DNA of 64,000 bases from Dickeya chrysanthemi NCPPB 402 (GCF_000406105.1 NZ_CM001974.1:3288056-3352055), one strand, 5' to 3'; shown: positions 52,476-62,621, numbered from the stretch's first letter. The notes: a model not told the origin generated them from the letters alone. Numbers and translations are program-made.

Positions 52476-53642
52476 TTATAACCCCAACGCGTAACGCAAT
52501 GCTTGCTGTTTTAGTTTTCCGGCACGTTGCGCCGCCATCAATGCCAGGTTACGCGCCAGCTCAAGCGGCGGTAAACGGTTACTGAAAGCGCCGTAAAACA
52601 GATCCATACCACTTTGCATCAGCAGGTTATCTGGTTTGCGCTGCTGCTGATAACGCTGCAGCACGGCATCGCTATACCAGACATTTCCCTCATCACGCGC
52701 CCGAATTATCACGTCAAGCAACGCGGATACATCGCGATATCCCAGATTCACGCCCTGCCCCGCCAGTGGATTAATGGTATGCGCGGCATCGCCAATCAAC
52801 GCCAGCCCCGGCAACACATATTGCTGCGCATGACGGCGCACCAACGGGAATGCCCCCGCCGCGACGGCATTGACCGCCCCCAACCGTTCAGGGAAGGTTT
52901 CAGCGATAGCTTTATTCAGTTGAGGCAGCGACATCGCCTGTAACTGGCGGATACGCGACGGGCTGTCATACCACACCAACGAGCACCAGCCTTCAAACAA
53001 CGGCAAAAACGCTCGCGGCCCGGACGGCGTAAAGCGCTGCCAGGTCGCATCCTGCTGCGGTCCGGACATTTCGGCGCTAATCAACATGCAAGACTGGCGA
53101 TATTGCCAGCCAGTGACGCCAATTCCCGCCCACTGACGAATTCTCGAATTAGCGCCATCCGCACCAATCACCAACGACGTCGACAGGCTATCGCCCTGCT
53201 CGCTCGTCAACCGCCATTGAGCGTCCTCACGGCGCAAGCGCTGCCATTGCCACGGGCACAGCAACGTCACACCCGACGTTTTCTCCAGCATCTGCCACAG
53301 CGCCAACTGCAACACCCGGTTTTCCACCATGAATCCCAGCTCAGATAACCCGAGATCTGCGGCGTCAAAGACCACATGCGCCTTGTCCCATTCCCAGGTT
53401 TCGAGACGTCGATAAGGCGCACTACGCATCTGCGCAACCCCTTGCCACGCGCCCAGCCGCTCCAGCAATCTGACCGATGCCTGACCGATCGCCGACACGC
53501 GCACATCCGGCGCACTGCCCGCAACAAACGGCGGCGGCGTTTCCTGCTCCAGCACCGCTACCCGAAAACCGTTTTGCGCCAAGCCTAATGCAGCGGCGGC
53601 ACCAACCATGCCTCCGCCCACAATCACTGCATCATAGTGCAT
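52476..53642 (-). CDS. ubiF: 3-demethoxyubiquinol 3-hydroxylase UbiF
   Basis: A FAD monooxygenase that hydroxylates 2-octaprenyl-3-methyl-6-methoxy-1,4-benzoquinol in ubiquinone synthesis. The GGGMVGAAAALGLA dinucleotide fold is N-terminal, and GDAAHTINPLAGQGVNLGYRD is the FAD motif. The ATG at 53640-53642 (MHYDAVIVGGG) gives 388 residues (E. coli 391); an upstream GTG/ATG would add nine. Divergent from miaB. Confidence 0.96.
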   Translation of the reverse strand: MHYDAVIVGGGMVGAAAALGLAQNGFRVAVLEQETPPPFVAGSAPDVRVSAIGQASVRLLERLGAWQGVAQMRSAPYRRLETWEWDKAHVVFDAADLGLSELGFMVENRVLQLALWQMLEKTSGVTLLCPWQWQRLRREDAQWRLTSEQGDSLSTSLVIGADGANSRIRQWAGIGVTGWQYRQSCMLISAEMSGPQQDATWQRFTPSGPRAFLPLFEGWCSLVWYDSPSRIRQLQAMSLPQLNKAIAETFPERLGAVNAVAAGAFPLVRRHAQQYVLPGLALIGDAAHTINPLAGQGVNLGYRDVSALLDVIIRARDEGNVWYSDAVLQRYQQQRKPDNLLMQSGMDLFYGAFSNRLPPLELARNLALMAAQRAGKLKQQALRYALGL

Positions 53643-53886
53643 ACCTGCCCCACCGTTTCCACGGCGCAAAGTTCAACCAAACATCTGCGCCAGAAAGACA
53701 AAAGATGCCGATAGTTTACTGGATTTCACCACCCGTTTTCAGAAAAGCGATGCACATCATCACTCAATGCCGCCTAACGCTTGATCTGGTCACAACGCCG
53801 GCAAAAGATTACAATACGCGCCCGTATGTACGCGCCCCACGAAGGATTGCGTGTTTACCCGCACTGAGTAATGGCTGTCGATGACG

Positions 53887-55311
53887 ATGACAAAGAAACT
53901 GCATATCAAAACCTGGGGCTGTCAGATGAATGAATACGATTCATCGAAGATAGCCGATCTCCTGGAAAGTACGCACGGTTACCAGCTGACCGACGTCGCT
54001 GAAGAAGCCGACCTTCTGCTGCTGAATACCTGTTCGATCCGTGAAAAGGCGCAGGAAAAAGTGTTTCATCAGCTCGGCCGCTGGAAAACGCTCAAAGACG
54101 TCAATCCGAATCTGATTATCGGTGTGGGCGGTTGTGTGGCGTCGCAGGAAGGCGAACATATTCGTGATCGCGCCCATTATGTCGACGTGATCTTCGGGCC
54201 GCAAACGCTGCATCGTTTGCCGGAAATGATTAATCATGTACAGGGCACCCGTAGCCCTATCGTGGACATCAGCTTCCCGGAAGTGGAAAAATTCGATCGC
54301 TTGCCGGAACCGCGCGCCGAAGGTCCGACAGCCTTTGTTTCCATCATGGAAGGCTGCAACAAATACTGTACGTTCTGCGTCGTGCCTTATACCCGCGGCG
54401 AAGAAGTCAGCCGCCCGGCGGACGACGTATTGTTTGAAATCGCTCAACTGGCGGCTCAGGGCGTACGCGAAGTCAACCTGCTGGGCCAGAACGTGAACGC
54501 TTACCGCGGCGCCACGCATGATGGCGATATTTGCAGCTTTGCCGAATTACTGCGTCTGGTGGCGGCGATCGACGGTATTGACCGTATTCGTTTTATTACC
54601 AGCCATCCGATTGAATTCACCGACGACATCATCAGCGTATACGAAGATACGCCGGAGCTGGTGAGTTTCCTGCATCTGCCGGTTCAAAGCGGTTCAGACC
54701 GCATTCTGACGATGATGAAACGCCGCCATACCGCACTGGAATACAAGGCGATCATCCGCAAACTGCGCAAGGCACGCCCGGCTATCCAGATCAGCTCCGA
54801 TTTTATCATCGGCTTCCCAGGCGAAACCCAGGAAGATTTCGAACAAACCATGCAATTAATCGCCGATGTCGATTTCGACATCAGCTTTAGCTTTATCTAC
54901 TCCCCTCGCCCCGGTACTCCGGCCGCCGACATGGTGGACGATGTGACCGAAGAGGAGAAAAAGCAACGCCTGTACATTCTGCAAGAGCGCATTAATCAGC
55001 AGGCCATGCAGTACAGCCGCCGGATGATGGGCACCGTGCAGCGTATTCTGGTTGAAGGCACCTCGCGCAAGAATGTGATGGAGCTGTCCGGCCGCACCGA
55101 AAATAACCGTGTGGTGAACTTCGAAGGCACTCCCGACATGATAGGCAAGTTTGTCGACGTAGAAATCGTCGATGTTTACCCGAACTCATTGCGTGGCGTG
55201 GTGGTGCTTACTGAAGACCAGATGGATTTACGCGTCAGCGAATCACCGACATCGGTCATCGCCCGGACCCGAAAAGAAGACGAACTCGGCGTCGGGATCT
55301 ATCAGCCGTAA
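53887..55311 (+). CDS. miaB: tRNA-2-methylthio-N6-dimethylallyladenosine synthase MiaB
   Basis: MiaB adds a methylthio group to i6A37 of tRNAs. It has an N-terminal methylthiotransferase domain with three Cys ([28 protein letters not shown]), a radical SAM motif [15 protein letters not shown] and a C-terminal TRAM domain. [12 protein letters not shown] gives 474 residues, as in E. coli; an ATG two codons upstream is also possible. Confidence 0.97.
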   Translation: MTKKLHIKTWGCQMNEYDSSKIADLLESTHGYQLTDVAEEADLLLLNTCSIREKAQEKVFHQLGRWKTLKDVNPNLIIGVGGCVASQEGEHIRDRAHYVDVIFGPQTLHRLPEMINHVQGTRSPIVDISFPEVEKFDRLPEPRAEGPTAFVSIMEGCNKYCTFCVVPYTRGEEVSRPADDVLFEIAQLAAQGVREVNLLGQNVNAYRGATHDGDICSFAELLRLVAAIDGIDRIRFITSHPIEFTDDIISVYEDTPELVSFLHLPVQSGSDRILTMMKRRHTALEYKAIIRKLRKARPAIQISSDFIIGFPGETQEDFEQTMQLIADVDFDISFSFIYSPRPGTPAADMVDDVTEEEKKQRLYILQERINQQAMQYSRRMMGTVQRILVEGTSRKNVMELSGRTENNRVVNFEGTPDMIGKFVDVEIVDVYPNSLRGVVVLTEDQMDLRVSESPTSVIARTRKEDELGVGIYQP

Positions 55312-55333
55312 TACGCTGATGATGATTCTCAAA

Positions 55334-55362
55334 CGGGCCGTTAAACGGCCCGCTTTTCTTTT
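55334..55362 (+). terminator. Terminator of miaB
   Basis: An 8-bp GC-rich stem (CGGGCCGT with ACGGCCCG, 55334-55352) followed by CTTTTCTTTT. Confidence 0.88.
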
Positions 55363-55543
55363 CCGCCCCCTATGTGCGACACGAATCCACCGCCCCGGTT
55401 GCTTTTATGCCGAATCTGACTTGCGCCCTGCCGGCTTCACGATAAATAATCAGGGTAATCTCTGCGCCACATCCGGGCAGAAGCCCCTGTCTGTGGCACA
55501 GCGTCAGTGATTGCTCATTCTGCTTAAACCCAAGAGGAATAGT

Positions 55544-56596
55544 TTGAACGTAACGATAAAAGAAATTGCCCTCGAACCCGCGGACAACAAACGCCTGCTC
55601 AGTCTGTGCGGCCCGTTTGACGACAACATCAAACAGCTGGAACGCCGTCTCGGCATAGAGATCAATCATCGCGACAATCATTTCAAGCTGGTAGGGAAAG
55701 ACCTCTGCATCGACGCCGCCGCCGATATTCTGCGCCATCTTTATGTCGATACCGCACCGGTACGCGGCGAGATTCCAGACATTGATCCAGAACAGATTCA
55801 TCTGGCCATCAAGGAATCCCGGGTATTGGAACAAACCGCCGACAGCGTGCCGGAATACGGCAAGGCGGTGAACATCCGTACCAAACGCGGCGTCATTAAG
55901 CCCCGTACGCCCAATCAGGCGCAGTACATCGCCCATATCCTTGATCACGACATCACTTTTGGTATCGGGCCGGCCGGTACCGGGAAAACCTATCTGGCGG
56001 TAGCCGCTGCCGTGGATGCACTGGAACGCCAAGAGATTCGCCGCATTCTGCTGACCCGCCCGGCCGTAGAAGCCGGCGAAAAGCTAGGCTTCCTGCCGGG
56101 CGACTTGAGTCAAAAAGTGGATCCATATCTGCGCCCGCTCTACGATGCACTGTTTGAAATGTTGGGCTTCGAGCGGGTGGAGAAACTTATCGAGCGCAAC
56201 GTGATTGAAGTCGCCCCTTTGGCTTATATGCGCGGCCGCACGCTGAACGACGCCTTCATCATTCTGGATGAAAGCCAGAACACCACTATCGAACAGATGA
56301 AGATGTTCCTGACCCGTATCGGCTTTAACTCGAAAGCGGTCATCACCGGCGACGTCACCCAGATAGACCTGCCGCGCAATCAAAAATCCGGGTTGCGCCA
56401 TGCGATTGAAGTGCTGTCAGAGGTTGAGGAGATCAGTTTCAACTTTTTCCACAGTGAAGACGTCGTGCGCCACCCGGTGGTCGCTCGTATTGTGAATGCC
56501 TATGAGGCCTGGGAAAACGCCGATCAAAAACGCCGGGACGAACTGGCGGAACAGCGTAAACGTGACGCGCAAGCCGCCGCGCAGGAGCAAAAATGA
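55544..56596 (+). CDS. phoL: PhoH-like ATPase PhoL (YbeZ)
   Basis: PhoL is a PhoH-family ATPase, possibly an RNA helicase, working with the RNase YbeY in rRNA maturation. Walker [14 protein letters not shown] and Walker [14 protein letters not shown] are present. The TTG at 55544 fits best: AAGAGGAA precedes it and the product (M)[18 protein letters not shown] is 350 residues. The upstream ATG (55511) would add 11 unconserved residues. First gene of phoL-ybeY-corC-lnt. Confidence 0.94.
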   Translation: MNVTIKEIALEPADNKRLLSLCGPFDDNIKQLERRLGIEINHRDNHFKLVGKDLCIDAAADILRHLYVDTAPVRGEIPDIDPEQIHLAIKESRVLEQTADSVPEYGKAVNIRTKRGVIKPRTPNQAQYIAHILDHDITFGIGPAGTGKTYLAVAAAVDALERQEIRRILLTRPAVEAGEKLGFLPGDLSQKVDPYLRPLYDALFEMLGFERVEKLIERNVIEVAPLAYMRGRTLNDAFIILDESQNTTIEQMKMFLTRIGFNSKAVITGDVTQIDLPRNQKSGLRHAIEVLSEVEEISFNFFHSEDVVRHPVVARIVNAYEAWENADQKRRDELAEQRKRDAQAAAQEQK

Positions 56597-57078
56597 GCCA
56601 GGTCATCCTTGATTTGCAAATCGCCAGTCAACATAGCCTTGGGCTGCCGTCTGAAGCCGACTTCCAGCGCTGGCTGGAAGCGGTACTGCCGCAATTTCAG
56701 GAGGTGGCGGAAGTCACCATCAGAGTGGTGGATGAAGAAGAAAGCCACCACCTGAACCTGACTTATCGGGGTAAAGACAAACCGACCAATGTGCTGTCGT
56801 TTCCGTTTGAAGCGCCGCCGGAAGTGGAACTGCCGTTACTCGGCGATCTCATTATCTGCCGACAGGTCGTCGAGCAGGAAGCGGTCGAACAAGGGAAAAG
56901 TACCGAGGAACATTGGGCGCACATGGTTGTCCATGGCAGTCTGCATCTGTTAGGTTATGATCATATCGAAGACAGTGAAGCCGAAGAAATGGAAGCACTG
57001 GAAACGGAAATCATGCAGAGTATGGGTTATGCCGACCCGTATCTGGCAGAAAAAGAAGATATTACGGATAAGCCTTAA
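56593..57078 (+). CDS. ybeY: Endoribonuclease YbeY
   Basis: YbeY is a metal-dependent RNase for 16S rRNA 3' end processing and ribosome quality control. The metal motif [11 protein letters not shown] is plain, in 161 residues (E. coli 155). The start overlaps the phoL stop as ATGA. Confidence 0.97.
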   Translation: MSQVILDLQIASQHSLGLPSEADFQRWLEAVLPQFQEVAEVTIRVVDEEESHHLNLTYRGKDKPTNVLSFPFEAPPEVELPLLGDLIICRQVVEQEAVEQGKSTEEHWAHMVVHGSLHLLGYDHIEDSEAEEMEALETEIMQSMGYADPYLAEKEDITDKP

Positions 57079-57172
57079 ATTCGATATTTTAAGGACCAGA
57101 CGCCAGCGGCGATGTTTAAGCTGATTCACCGCTGGTCATCATTTCTTAACAAGAGTGATATTAACTGACGCC

Positions 57173-58041
57173 ATGAGCGACGACCATTCTCCCAACAGCG
57201 ATACCCCCAGTCCCAAAAAGGGATTCTTTTCTTTTTTCTCAATCAAATTTTTCACGGTGAATCCAAAGATCACGACGATTTGCTGGCGTTGATCCGCGAT
57301 TCGGAACAAATTGATCCGGAAATTCGCGACATGCTGGAAGGCGTGATGGATATCGCCGAACAGCGCGTGCGCGACATCATGATCCCGCGTTCGCAAATGA
57401 TTACTCTCAAACATAACCAGACGCTGGAAGAGTGTCTGGATGTGATCATCGAATCGGCTCATTCCCGCTTTCCCGTCATCAGCGAAGATAAAGACCACAT
57501 TGAAGGTATCCTGATGGCCAAGGATCTGCTGCCGTTCATGCGCAGCAACTCCGAACCATTCAGCATGGATAAAGTGCTGCGGCCTGCCGTGGTGGTGCCG
57601 GAAAGCAAGCGGGTGGATCGCATGCTTAATGAATTCCGCTCTCTGCGCTACCACATGGCTATCGTCATTGACGAATTCGGCGGCGTCTCCGGGCTGGTGA
57701 CGATTGAAGATATTCTGGAACTGATCGTCGGTGAAATCGAGGACGAGTACGATGACGAAGAAGATCGCGATATTCGTCAACTCAATCGCCAGACCTACAC
57801 GGTACGCGCACTCACGCCTATCGAGGACTTCAATAAGATTTTCGCCACCCGGTTCAGTGACGAAGAAGTGGATACTATCGGCGGTCTGGTGATGCAATCA
57901 TTCGGTCACCTGCCGGCACGCGGGGAAACCATCGATATAGACGGTTACCTGTTCAAAGTTGCCATGGCAGACAGCCGCCGTATTATTCAGGTTCATGTCA
58001 GAATCCCTGACGACGTTCCGCAACCGCAACTGGAAGACTAA
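57173..58041 (+). CDS. corC: CorC (YbeX) CBS/transporter-associated protein, apparent -1 frameshift
   Basis: CorC is associated with Mg2+/Co2+ efflux via CorA and genetically with YbeY. The ATG at 57173 opens a frame reading [19 protein letters not shown]... that stops at 57290-57292 after 39 codons. The rest of CorC (from [16 protein letters not shown], two CBS domains, and the CorC_HlyC domain ending at 58041) is intact in the -1 frame. The junction is T TTT TTC (57232-57238); a -1 slip there, or one lost T in the run, restores a protein aligning with E. coli CorC without a gap (289 residues). No other damage is seen. It could be recoding, a homopolymer read error or a real lesion. Confidence 0.88.
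57232..57238 (+). other. Slippery heptamer / homopolymer at the corC frame change
   Basis: T TTT TTC in the zero frame is an X XXY YYZ heptamer. AAGGGA ends 8 nt upstream, at a distance like the stimulatory Shine-Dalgarno of dnaX, though KKG codons alone could explain it. No strong downstream stem was seen; only a 4-bp hairpin at TTCACGGTGAA. Confidence 0.6.
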
Positions 58042-58048
58042 TTCATTC

Positions 58049-59578
58049 ATGGCAGTCGCCTCATTATTGCAACGCCAGCAGGTTCGCCTCCTGCTGGCGC
58101 TTTTATTCGGTGCCTGCGGCACACTGGCGTTTTCTCCTTATGATTTCTGGCCTGCCGCTATTATTTCCCTGATGGGCCTGCTGAGCCTGACGCTAAATCG
58201 TCCGGCGCGTCAGGCCGCCGCCATGGGTTTTAGCTGGGGGTTCGGCCTGTTTGGCACCGGCATTCACTGGGTTTACTACAGCATCGCCGACTTTGGCGGC
58301 ATGCCCGGTCCGGTCAATATCGGCCTGGTGGTGTTGCTGGCGCTCTACCTGTCGCTCTATCCCATGCTGTTTGCCGGATTGCTTGCGCGTCTGTGGCCGC
58401 AAGCCACCGTCTGGCGGTTAGTGCTGGCGCCGCCGGTACTGTGGCAGTTGACCGAATTATTACGCGGTTGGGTGTTGACCGGATTTCCCTGGTTGCAATT
58501 CGGCTATAGCCAGCTTGAGGGGCCGCTGAAAGGTATCGCGCCGATCGCAGGGGTCGATACCCTGACCTTCCTGCTGATGATAATCAGCGGCTTGCTGGTG
58601 CTGGCTCTGACGCAACGCCGTTGGCAGCCGGCGTTGGCTGCCGCTCTGGTGTTAATGCTGCCATGGCCGTTACGTTTGATCGAATGGTATAAGCTACAAC
58701 CAGAGCGAGCGGTTAACGTTGCCATGGTGCAAGGTAATATCCCACAGGCGCTAAAATGGGACCCGAACGAGCTGCTCAACACCTTAAAAATCTATTTCGA
58801 CAACACTCAATCGGTGATGGAAAAAGCACCGCTGGTGATTTGGCCTGAATCGGCCATTCCGGATGTCGAAATCCGCCAGCAGGACTACCTGACGCAACTG
58901 GACGCCATCCTGCGCGAACATCACAGCAGCCTGATTACCGGCATCGTCGATGCCCGCCGGGAAAACAATCGCACTGATTTTTATAACAGCATTATTGTTC
59001 TGGGCGATCAGCAGCCGTATCGCTACCCCACCGCCAACCGTTACAACAAGCATCACCTGGTGCCGTTTGGCGAATTTGTGCCGCTGGAAACCCTGTTGCG
59101 TCCGCTGGCACCGTTTTTTGATCTGCCGATGTCCGCTTTCAGCCGCGGCGACTATCGCCAGCCGCAACTGATCGTCAACGGTTACCGCCTCACCGCCACT
59201 ATCTGCTACGAAGTGATCCTCGGGCAGCAAGTACGCGACAATTTCCGTGCGGATACCGACATGCTGCTGACTATTTCCAACGATGCCTGGTTCGGCAATT
59301 CGATCGGTCCTTGGCAACATTTCCAGATGGCGCGGATGCGTGCGCTGGAGCTGGGCCGACCACTACTGCGCGCCACCAATAACGGCGTAACCGCCGCTAT
59401 TGCGCCAGACGGCAGTATTAGCGCCAGTCTTCCACAGTTCACCCGCACTGTACTGGAAACCCGCGTCACGCCGACGACCGGTCTCACACCTTATGCCCGC
59501 TTCGGCTCCTGGCCGCTATGGTTGCTGGAAACCGTGCTCGGCTTCGCGGCGCTGGCGTCTCGTTTCCGATCGCGCTGA
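58049..59578 (+). CDS. lnt: Apolipoprotein N-acyltransferase
   Basis: Lnt adds the third acyl chain to lipoproteins in the inner membrane. The protein has six to eight N-terminal transmembrane helices (to about 200) and a nitrilase-like periplasmic domain with the triad Glu (WPESAIPD), Lys ([15 protein letters not shown]) and Cys (TICYEVILG). [36 protein letters not shown] fits the E. coli start, giving 509 residues; the longer upstream frame overlaps corC. Confidence 0.97.
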   Translation: MAVASLLQRQQVRLLLALLFGACGTLAFSPYDFWPAAIISLMGLLSLTLNRPARQAAAMGFSWGFGLFGTGIHWVYYSIADFGGMPGPVNIGLVVLLALYLSLYPMLFAGLLARLWPQATVWRLVLAPPVLWQLTELLRGWVLTGFPWLQFGYSQLEGPLKGIAPIAGVDTLTFLLMIISGLLVLALTQRRWQPALAAALVLMLPWPLRLIEWYKLQPERAVNVAMVQGNIPQALKWDPNELLNTLKIYFDNTQSVMEKAPLVIWPESAIPDVEIRQQDYLTQLDAILREHHSSLITGIVDARRENNRTDFYNSIIVLGDQQPYRYPTANRYNKHHLVPFGEFVPLETLLRPLAPFFDLPMSAFSRGDYRQPQLIVNGYRLTATICYEVILGQQVRDNFRADTDMLLTISNDAWFGNSIGPWQHFQMARMRALELGRPLLRATNNGVTAAIAPDGSISASLPQFTRTVLETRVTPTTGLTPYARFGSWPLWLLETVLGFAALASRFRSR

Positions 59579-59603
59579 TGACTCTCTTCACCTTCCATCA
59601 CCA

Positions 59604-59642
59604 GAAACAAGACCTGTTCAGACAGGTCTTGTTTCATTTTTT
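59604..59642 (+). terminator. Terminator of the phoL-lnt operon
   Basis: A perfect 14-bp stem (59604-59617 with 59622-59635), loop TCAG, followed by ATTTTTT. Confidence 0.94.
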
Positions 59643-59657
59643 GGCACACTCCTTGCT
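59641..59657 (+). promoter_or_regulatory. Sigma-54 promoter upstream of gltI
   Basis: TTGGCACACTCCTTGCT matches every position of the RpoN consensus TTGGCACRNNNYTTGCW, with 10 bp between GG and GC. It begins immediately after the lnt terminator and points toward gltI, about 490 bp away. Glutamate/aspartate uptake is a plausible nitrogen-regulated target. Confidence 0.7.
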
Positions 59658-59735
59658 AATACTGATATGAAACGTCTTGCGTTGCACGTTTGCAGCCATC
59701 GCCACTCTGATACGGCACAACATCAGGGCATGGCT

Positions 59736-59752
59736 TGCACCAAATTAGTGCC
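59736..59752. promoter_or_regulatory. NtrC-like dyad
   Basis: TGCACCAAATTAGTGCC matches most of the NtrC enhancer TGCACC-N5-GGTGCA type seen at glnA. It lies about 80 bp downstream of the sigma-54 promoter, an unusual but possible enhancer position. Confidence 0.4.
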
Positions 59753-59885
59753 ATAAGTTTTTTATTGCAGTAGTTTGGTGCGGGGCACCTCGCAAAAAAC
59801 AAACATTTTCGTTTCAATATGTTTACAATCCGCTATTTTTAAACATGACAGCGTTTTATTCGCTCTTTAGCGGTGCACAACAATA

Positions 59886-60082
59886 TATACCCAAAATAAT
59901 TCGAGTTGCAGGACAAAACGCGTTGCGTTTTGAACAACGCAAAGCGTTGGCCCTTCAGGGCAAGACTCATTATGAGTCTTGTAACGCGGCAACCGAGTGA
60001 ATCCCCAGGAGCTTACTCAAGTAAGCGACTGGGGTGAGCAAGGGCAGCCAACGCACCTGCAACTTGAAGTATGACGGGTATA
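59886..60082. repeat. ERIC element with 70-bp insertion
   Basis: ERIC copy in opposite orientation to the one at 14608, with GTGAATCCCCAGGAGCTTAC and GACTGGGGTGAGCAAG core blocks. Length 197 bp = 127 + 70. The insert, 59913-59982, lies between TTGCAGG and AACGCGG and consists of four consecutive short hairpins. Such 70-bp insertions are known in Yersinia ERICs. Confidence 0.94.
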
Positions 60083-60148
60083 GCCCGAGTCACAACGGGA
60101 CGCATCACCCATGATAGGCATCGATCACAACAGCAAAGGAGTTAGAAC

Positions 60149-61042
60149 ATGCAATTGCGTAAACTGGCACTGTCATTACTGTTGATTTCGGCAACCGGCA
60201 GTCTGGCCCATGCAGAAGAACTAACGGGCACCCTCAAAAAAGTAAAAGACAATGGTGTTATCGTTATCGGTCATCGTGAATCGTCAGTGCCATTCTCCTA
60301 CTACGACAACCAGCAGAAAGTAGTAGGTTACTCTCAGGCATACTCCGACAAGATTGTTGAGGCCGTCAGAAAAAAACTTGATGCGCCGAACCTGCAGGTA
60401 AAATTAATTCCCATTACCTCACAAAACCGTATCCCGTTGCTGCAAAACGGCACCTATGACCTGGAGTGCGGCTCAACCACCAACAATCTGGAACGCCAGC
60501 AGCAGGTCGCTTTCTCCGATACCATTTTTATCATCGGCACTCGACTGCTGACCAAAAAAGACTCTGGCCTTAAAGATTTCAGCGAACTGGCAGGCAAAGC
60601 CGTCGTCGTGACCTCCGGTACGACGTCTGAAGTGTTGCTGAACAAGATGAATGAAGAGAAAAAACTCAACCTGCGCATCATCAGCGCCAAAGACCACGGT
60701 GATTCGTTCCGTACGTTGGAAAGCGGTCGCGCAGTCGCCTTCATGATGGATGACGCCTTGCTGGCCGGCGAGCGCGCCAAAGCCAAAACGCCGGATGAGT
60801 GGGTTATCACCGGCACCCCGCAATCCCGCGAGGCCTATGGCTGTATGTTGCGTAAAGACGATCCGCAATTCAAACAACTGGTTGATGCGACCATAAGCCA
60901 GCTTCAGACCTCCGGCGAAGCCGAAAAATGGTTCGATACCTGGTTCAAACAACCGATTCCGCCGAAAAACCTGAATATGAACTTCGAGCTGTCTGATGAC
61001 ATGAAAGCCTTATTCAAAGCGCCGAACGATAAGGCGCTTTAA
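60149..61042 (+). CDS. gltI: Glutamate/aspartate ABC transporter substrate-binding protein
   Basis: GltI is the periplasmic binding protein of the high-affinity Glu/Asp importer. The 297-residue precursor has a signal peptide (MQLRKLALSLLLISATGSLAHA) cleaved near residue 22, and a family 3 SBP fold with IVIGHRESSVPFSYYD and YDLECGSTTNN. AAAGGAG precedes the ATG. Upstream lie a sigma-54 promoter and an ERIC. Confidence 0.97.
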   Translation: MQLRKLALSLLLISATGSLAHAEELTGTLKKVKDNGVIVIGHRESSVPFSYYDNQQKVVGYSQAYSDKIVEAVRKKLDAPNLQVKLIPITSQNRIPLLQNGTYDLECGSTTNNLERQQQVAFSDTIFIIGTRLLTKKDSGLKDFSELAGKAVVVTSGTTSEVLLNKMNEEKKLNLRIISAKDHGDSFRTLESGRAVAFMMDDALLAGERAKAKTPDEWVITGTPQSREAYGCMLRKDDPQFKQLVDATISQLQTSGEAEKWFDTWFKQPIPPKNLNMNFELSDDMKALFKAPNDKAL

Positions 61043-61192
61043 CCGAATTAATAATGACAATAAAGGGCAGTAATTCTGCCTTCCGATTGCTGATTCGTGG
61101 CAAGACAGACAGGTGCAGGGTGGCCGTTCCCCATCCTGCAAATCCATGAGCCACTCATCAATCTTCGGGGTAGCGTTCGCTACCCCTTTTTT
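61043..61192 (+). ncRNA. sroC: SroC-like sRNA between gltI and gltJ
   Basis: In E. coli and Salmonella the gltI-gltJ intergenic RNA is processed into SroC, a sponge that base-pairs with GcvB. Here the gap has the same position and size (about 150 nt) and ends in an intrinsic-terminator hairpin with T6, just before the gltJ ribosome binding site. Sequence identity was judged from memory only; the 5' end, set by RNase E processing, is approximate. Confidence 0.65.
61167..61192 (+). terminator. Intra-operon terminator before gltJ
   Basis: A perfect 8-bp stem (GGGGTAGC with GCTACCCC), loop GTTC, followed by T6. It should reduce readthrough into gltJKL so that the binding protein is made in excess, and forms the 3' end of the SroC-like RNA. 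Confidence 0.92.
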
Positions 61193-61205
61193 ACCGGAGT
61201 TCGTT

Positions 61206-61946
61206 ATGTCAATAGATTGGAACTGGGGTATATTCCTGCAACCAGCCCCGTTCGGAAATACGACCTATCTGGGGTGGATTATTTCCGGCCTGCAGGTCAC
61301 CGTGTCACTGTCCTTGTGTGCCTGGATCATCGCCTTCCTGCTGGGTTCACTGCTGGGTATTCTACGCACCGTTCCCCATCGCCTGTTGTCTGGCATCGGC
61401 ACCTGCTATGTGGAAATGTTCCGTAATGTACCGTTAATTGTTCAGTTCTTTAGCTGGTATTTGGTGATACCGGAACTTCTGCCGGCCAAAATAGGTATGT
61501 GGTTTAAAGCGGAACTGGACCCGAATATTCAATTTTTTCTGTCGTCCATGTTTTGTCTGGGCATGTTCACCGCCGCACGCGTCTGCGAACAGGTTCGCGC
61601 TGGCATTCAGTCGCTGCCGCGCGGCCAGAAAGCGGCGGGTCTGGCGATTGGTCTGACGCTTCCTCAAACTTACCGTTATGTTCTGCTGCCCAACGCCTAT
61701 CGGGTCATTGTGCCGCCGTTGACCTCTGAAATGCTCAATCTGGTGAAAAACTCCGCGATCGCCTCCACCATCGGCCTGATGGACATGGCGGCGCAAGCCG
61801 GCAAACTGCTGGATTACTCTGCCCATGCCTACGAGTCTTTCAGCGCGATAACGCTGGCTTATGTGGGTATCAACGCCATCATCATGCTGTTGATGCAGAT
61901 AGTAGAGCGAAAAACTCGCCTGCCGGGCAACCTGGGGAGCAAATAA
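61206..61946 (+). CDS. gltJ: Glutamate/aspartate ABC transporter permease GltJ
   Basis: Inner-membrane permease with the EAA-type loop (VRAGIQSLPRGQKAAGLAIGLTLPQTYRYVLLP). MSIDWNWGIFLQPAPFGNTT gives 246 residues, as in E. coli, with GGAG before the ATG; the longer upstream frame runs through the terminator and is not real. It abuts gltK directly. Confidence 0.97.
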   Translation: MSIDWNWGIFLQPAPFGNTTYLGWIISGLQVTVSLSLCAWIIAFLLGSLLGILRTVPHRLLSGIGTCYVEMFRNVPLIVQFFSWYLVIPELLPAKIGMWFKAELDPNIQFFLSSMFCLGMFTAARVCEQVRAGIQSLPRGQKAAGLAIGLTLPQTYRYVLLPNAYRVIVPPLTSEMLNLVKNSAIASTIGLMDMAAQAGKLLDYSAHAYESFSAITLAYVGINAIIMLLMQIVERKTRLPGNLGSK

Positions 61947-62621
61947 ATGTATAACTTTGACTGGAGTTCGATTCCGCCCAGCCTGCCTTATCTGATTAAA
62001 GGCATGGGTGTGACGCTGGAGATCACCCTGACGGCCGTGGTGGTGGGTATTGTCTGGGGAACCGTACTGGCCGTCATGCGCCTGTCGCCCATCAAGCCCA
62101 TCAGTTGGTTTGCCAAACTGTACGTCAACCTGTTCCGCTCTGTGCCGCTGGTCATGGTGCTGCTGTGGTTCTACCTGATCGTCCCAAGTTTATTACAAAA
62201 TGTGCTTGGCCTTTCTCCGAAAAGCGATATTCGGTTGGTATCCGCTATGGTAGCCTTTTCGCTGTTTGAAGCGGCCTATTATTCCGAGATTATTCGCGCA
62301 GGCATTCAGAGTATTTCCCGTGGGCAAGCCTCTGCCGCACTGGCGCTGGGGATGACCCACTGGCAATCCATGCAACTGGTGATTCTGCCTCAGGCATTCC
62401 GCGCTATGGTCCCCTTGCTGCTGACTCAGGGGATTGTATTGTTTCAGGATACCTCGCTGGTGTACGTGCTCAGTCTGGCGGACTTTTTCCGTACCGCATC
62501 CACCATTGGCGAACGCGACGGTACCCAGGTAGAAATGATCCTGTTCGCCGGATTTGTGTATTTTGTTATCAGCCTCTCGGCATCGATGCTGGTCAATTAT
62601 TTGAAGAGAAGGACGGTTTGA
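61947..62621 (+). CDS. gltK: Glutamate/aspartate ABC transporter permease GltK
   Basis: The second permease, 224 residues, with the EAA loop [34 protein letters not shown] and several transmembrane helices. It pairs with GltJ. Its TGA overlaps the gltL ATG (TGATG). Confidence 0.97.
   Translation: MYNFDWSSIPPSLPYLIKGMGVTLEITLTAVVVGIVWGTVLAVMRLSPIKPISWFAKLYVNLFRSVPLVMVLLWFYLIVPSLLQNVLGLSPKSDIRLVSAMVAFSLFEAAYYSEIIRAGIQSISRGQASAALALGMTHWQSMQLVILPQAFRAMVPLLLTQGIVLFQDTSLVYVLSLADFFRTASTIGERDGTQVEMILFAGFVYFVISLSASMLVNYLKRRTV

Noticed and set aside
59761..59790. A second NtrC dyad at TTTGGTGCGGGGCACC
   Set aside because: The half-sites are in the outward order (GGTGC...GCACC), not the NtrC order; more likely a short GC palindrome.
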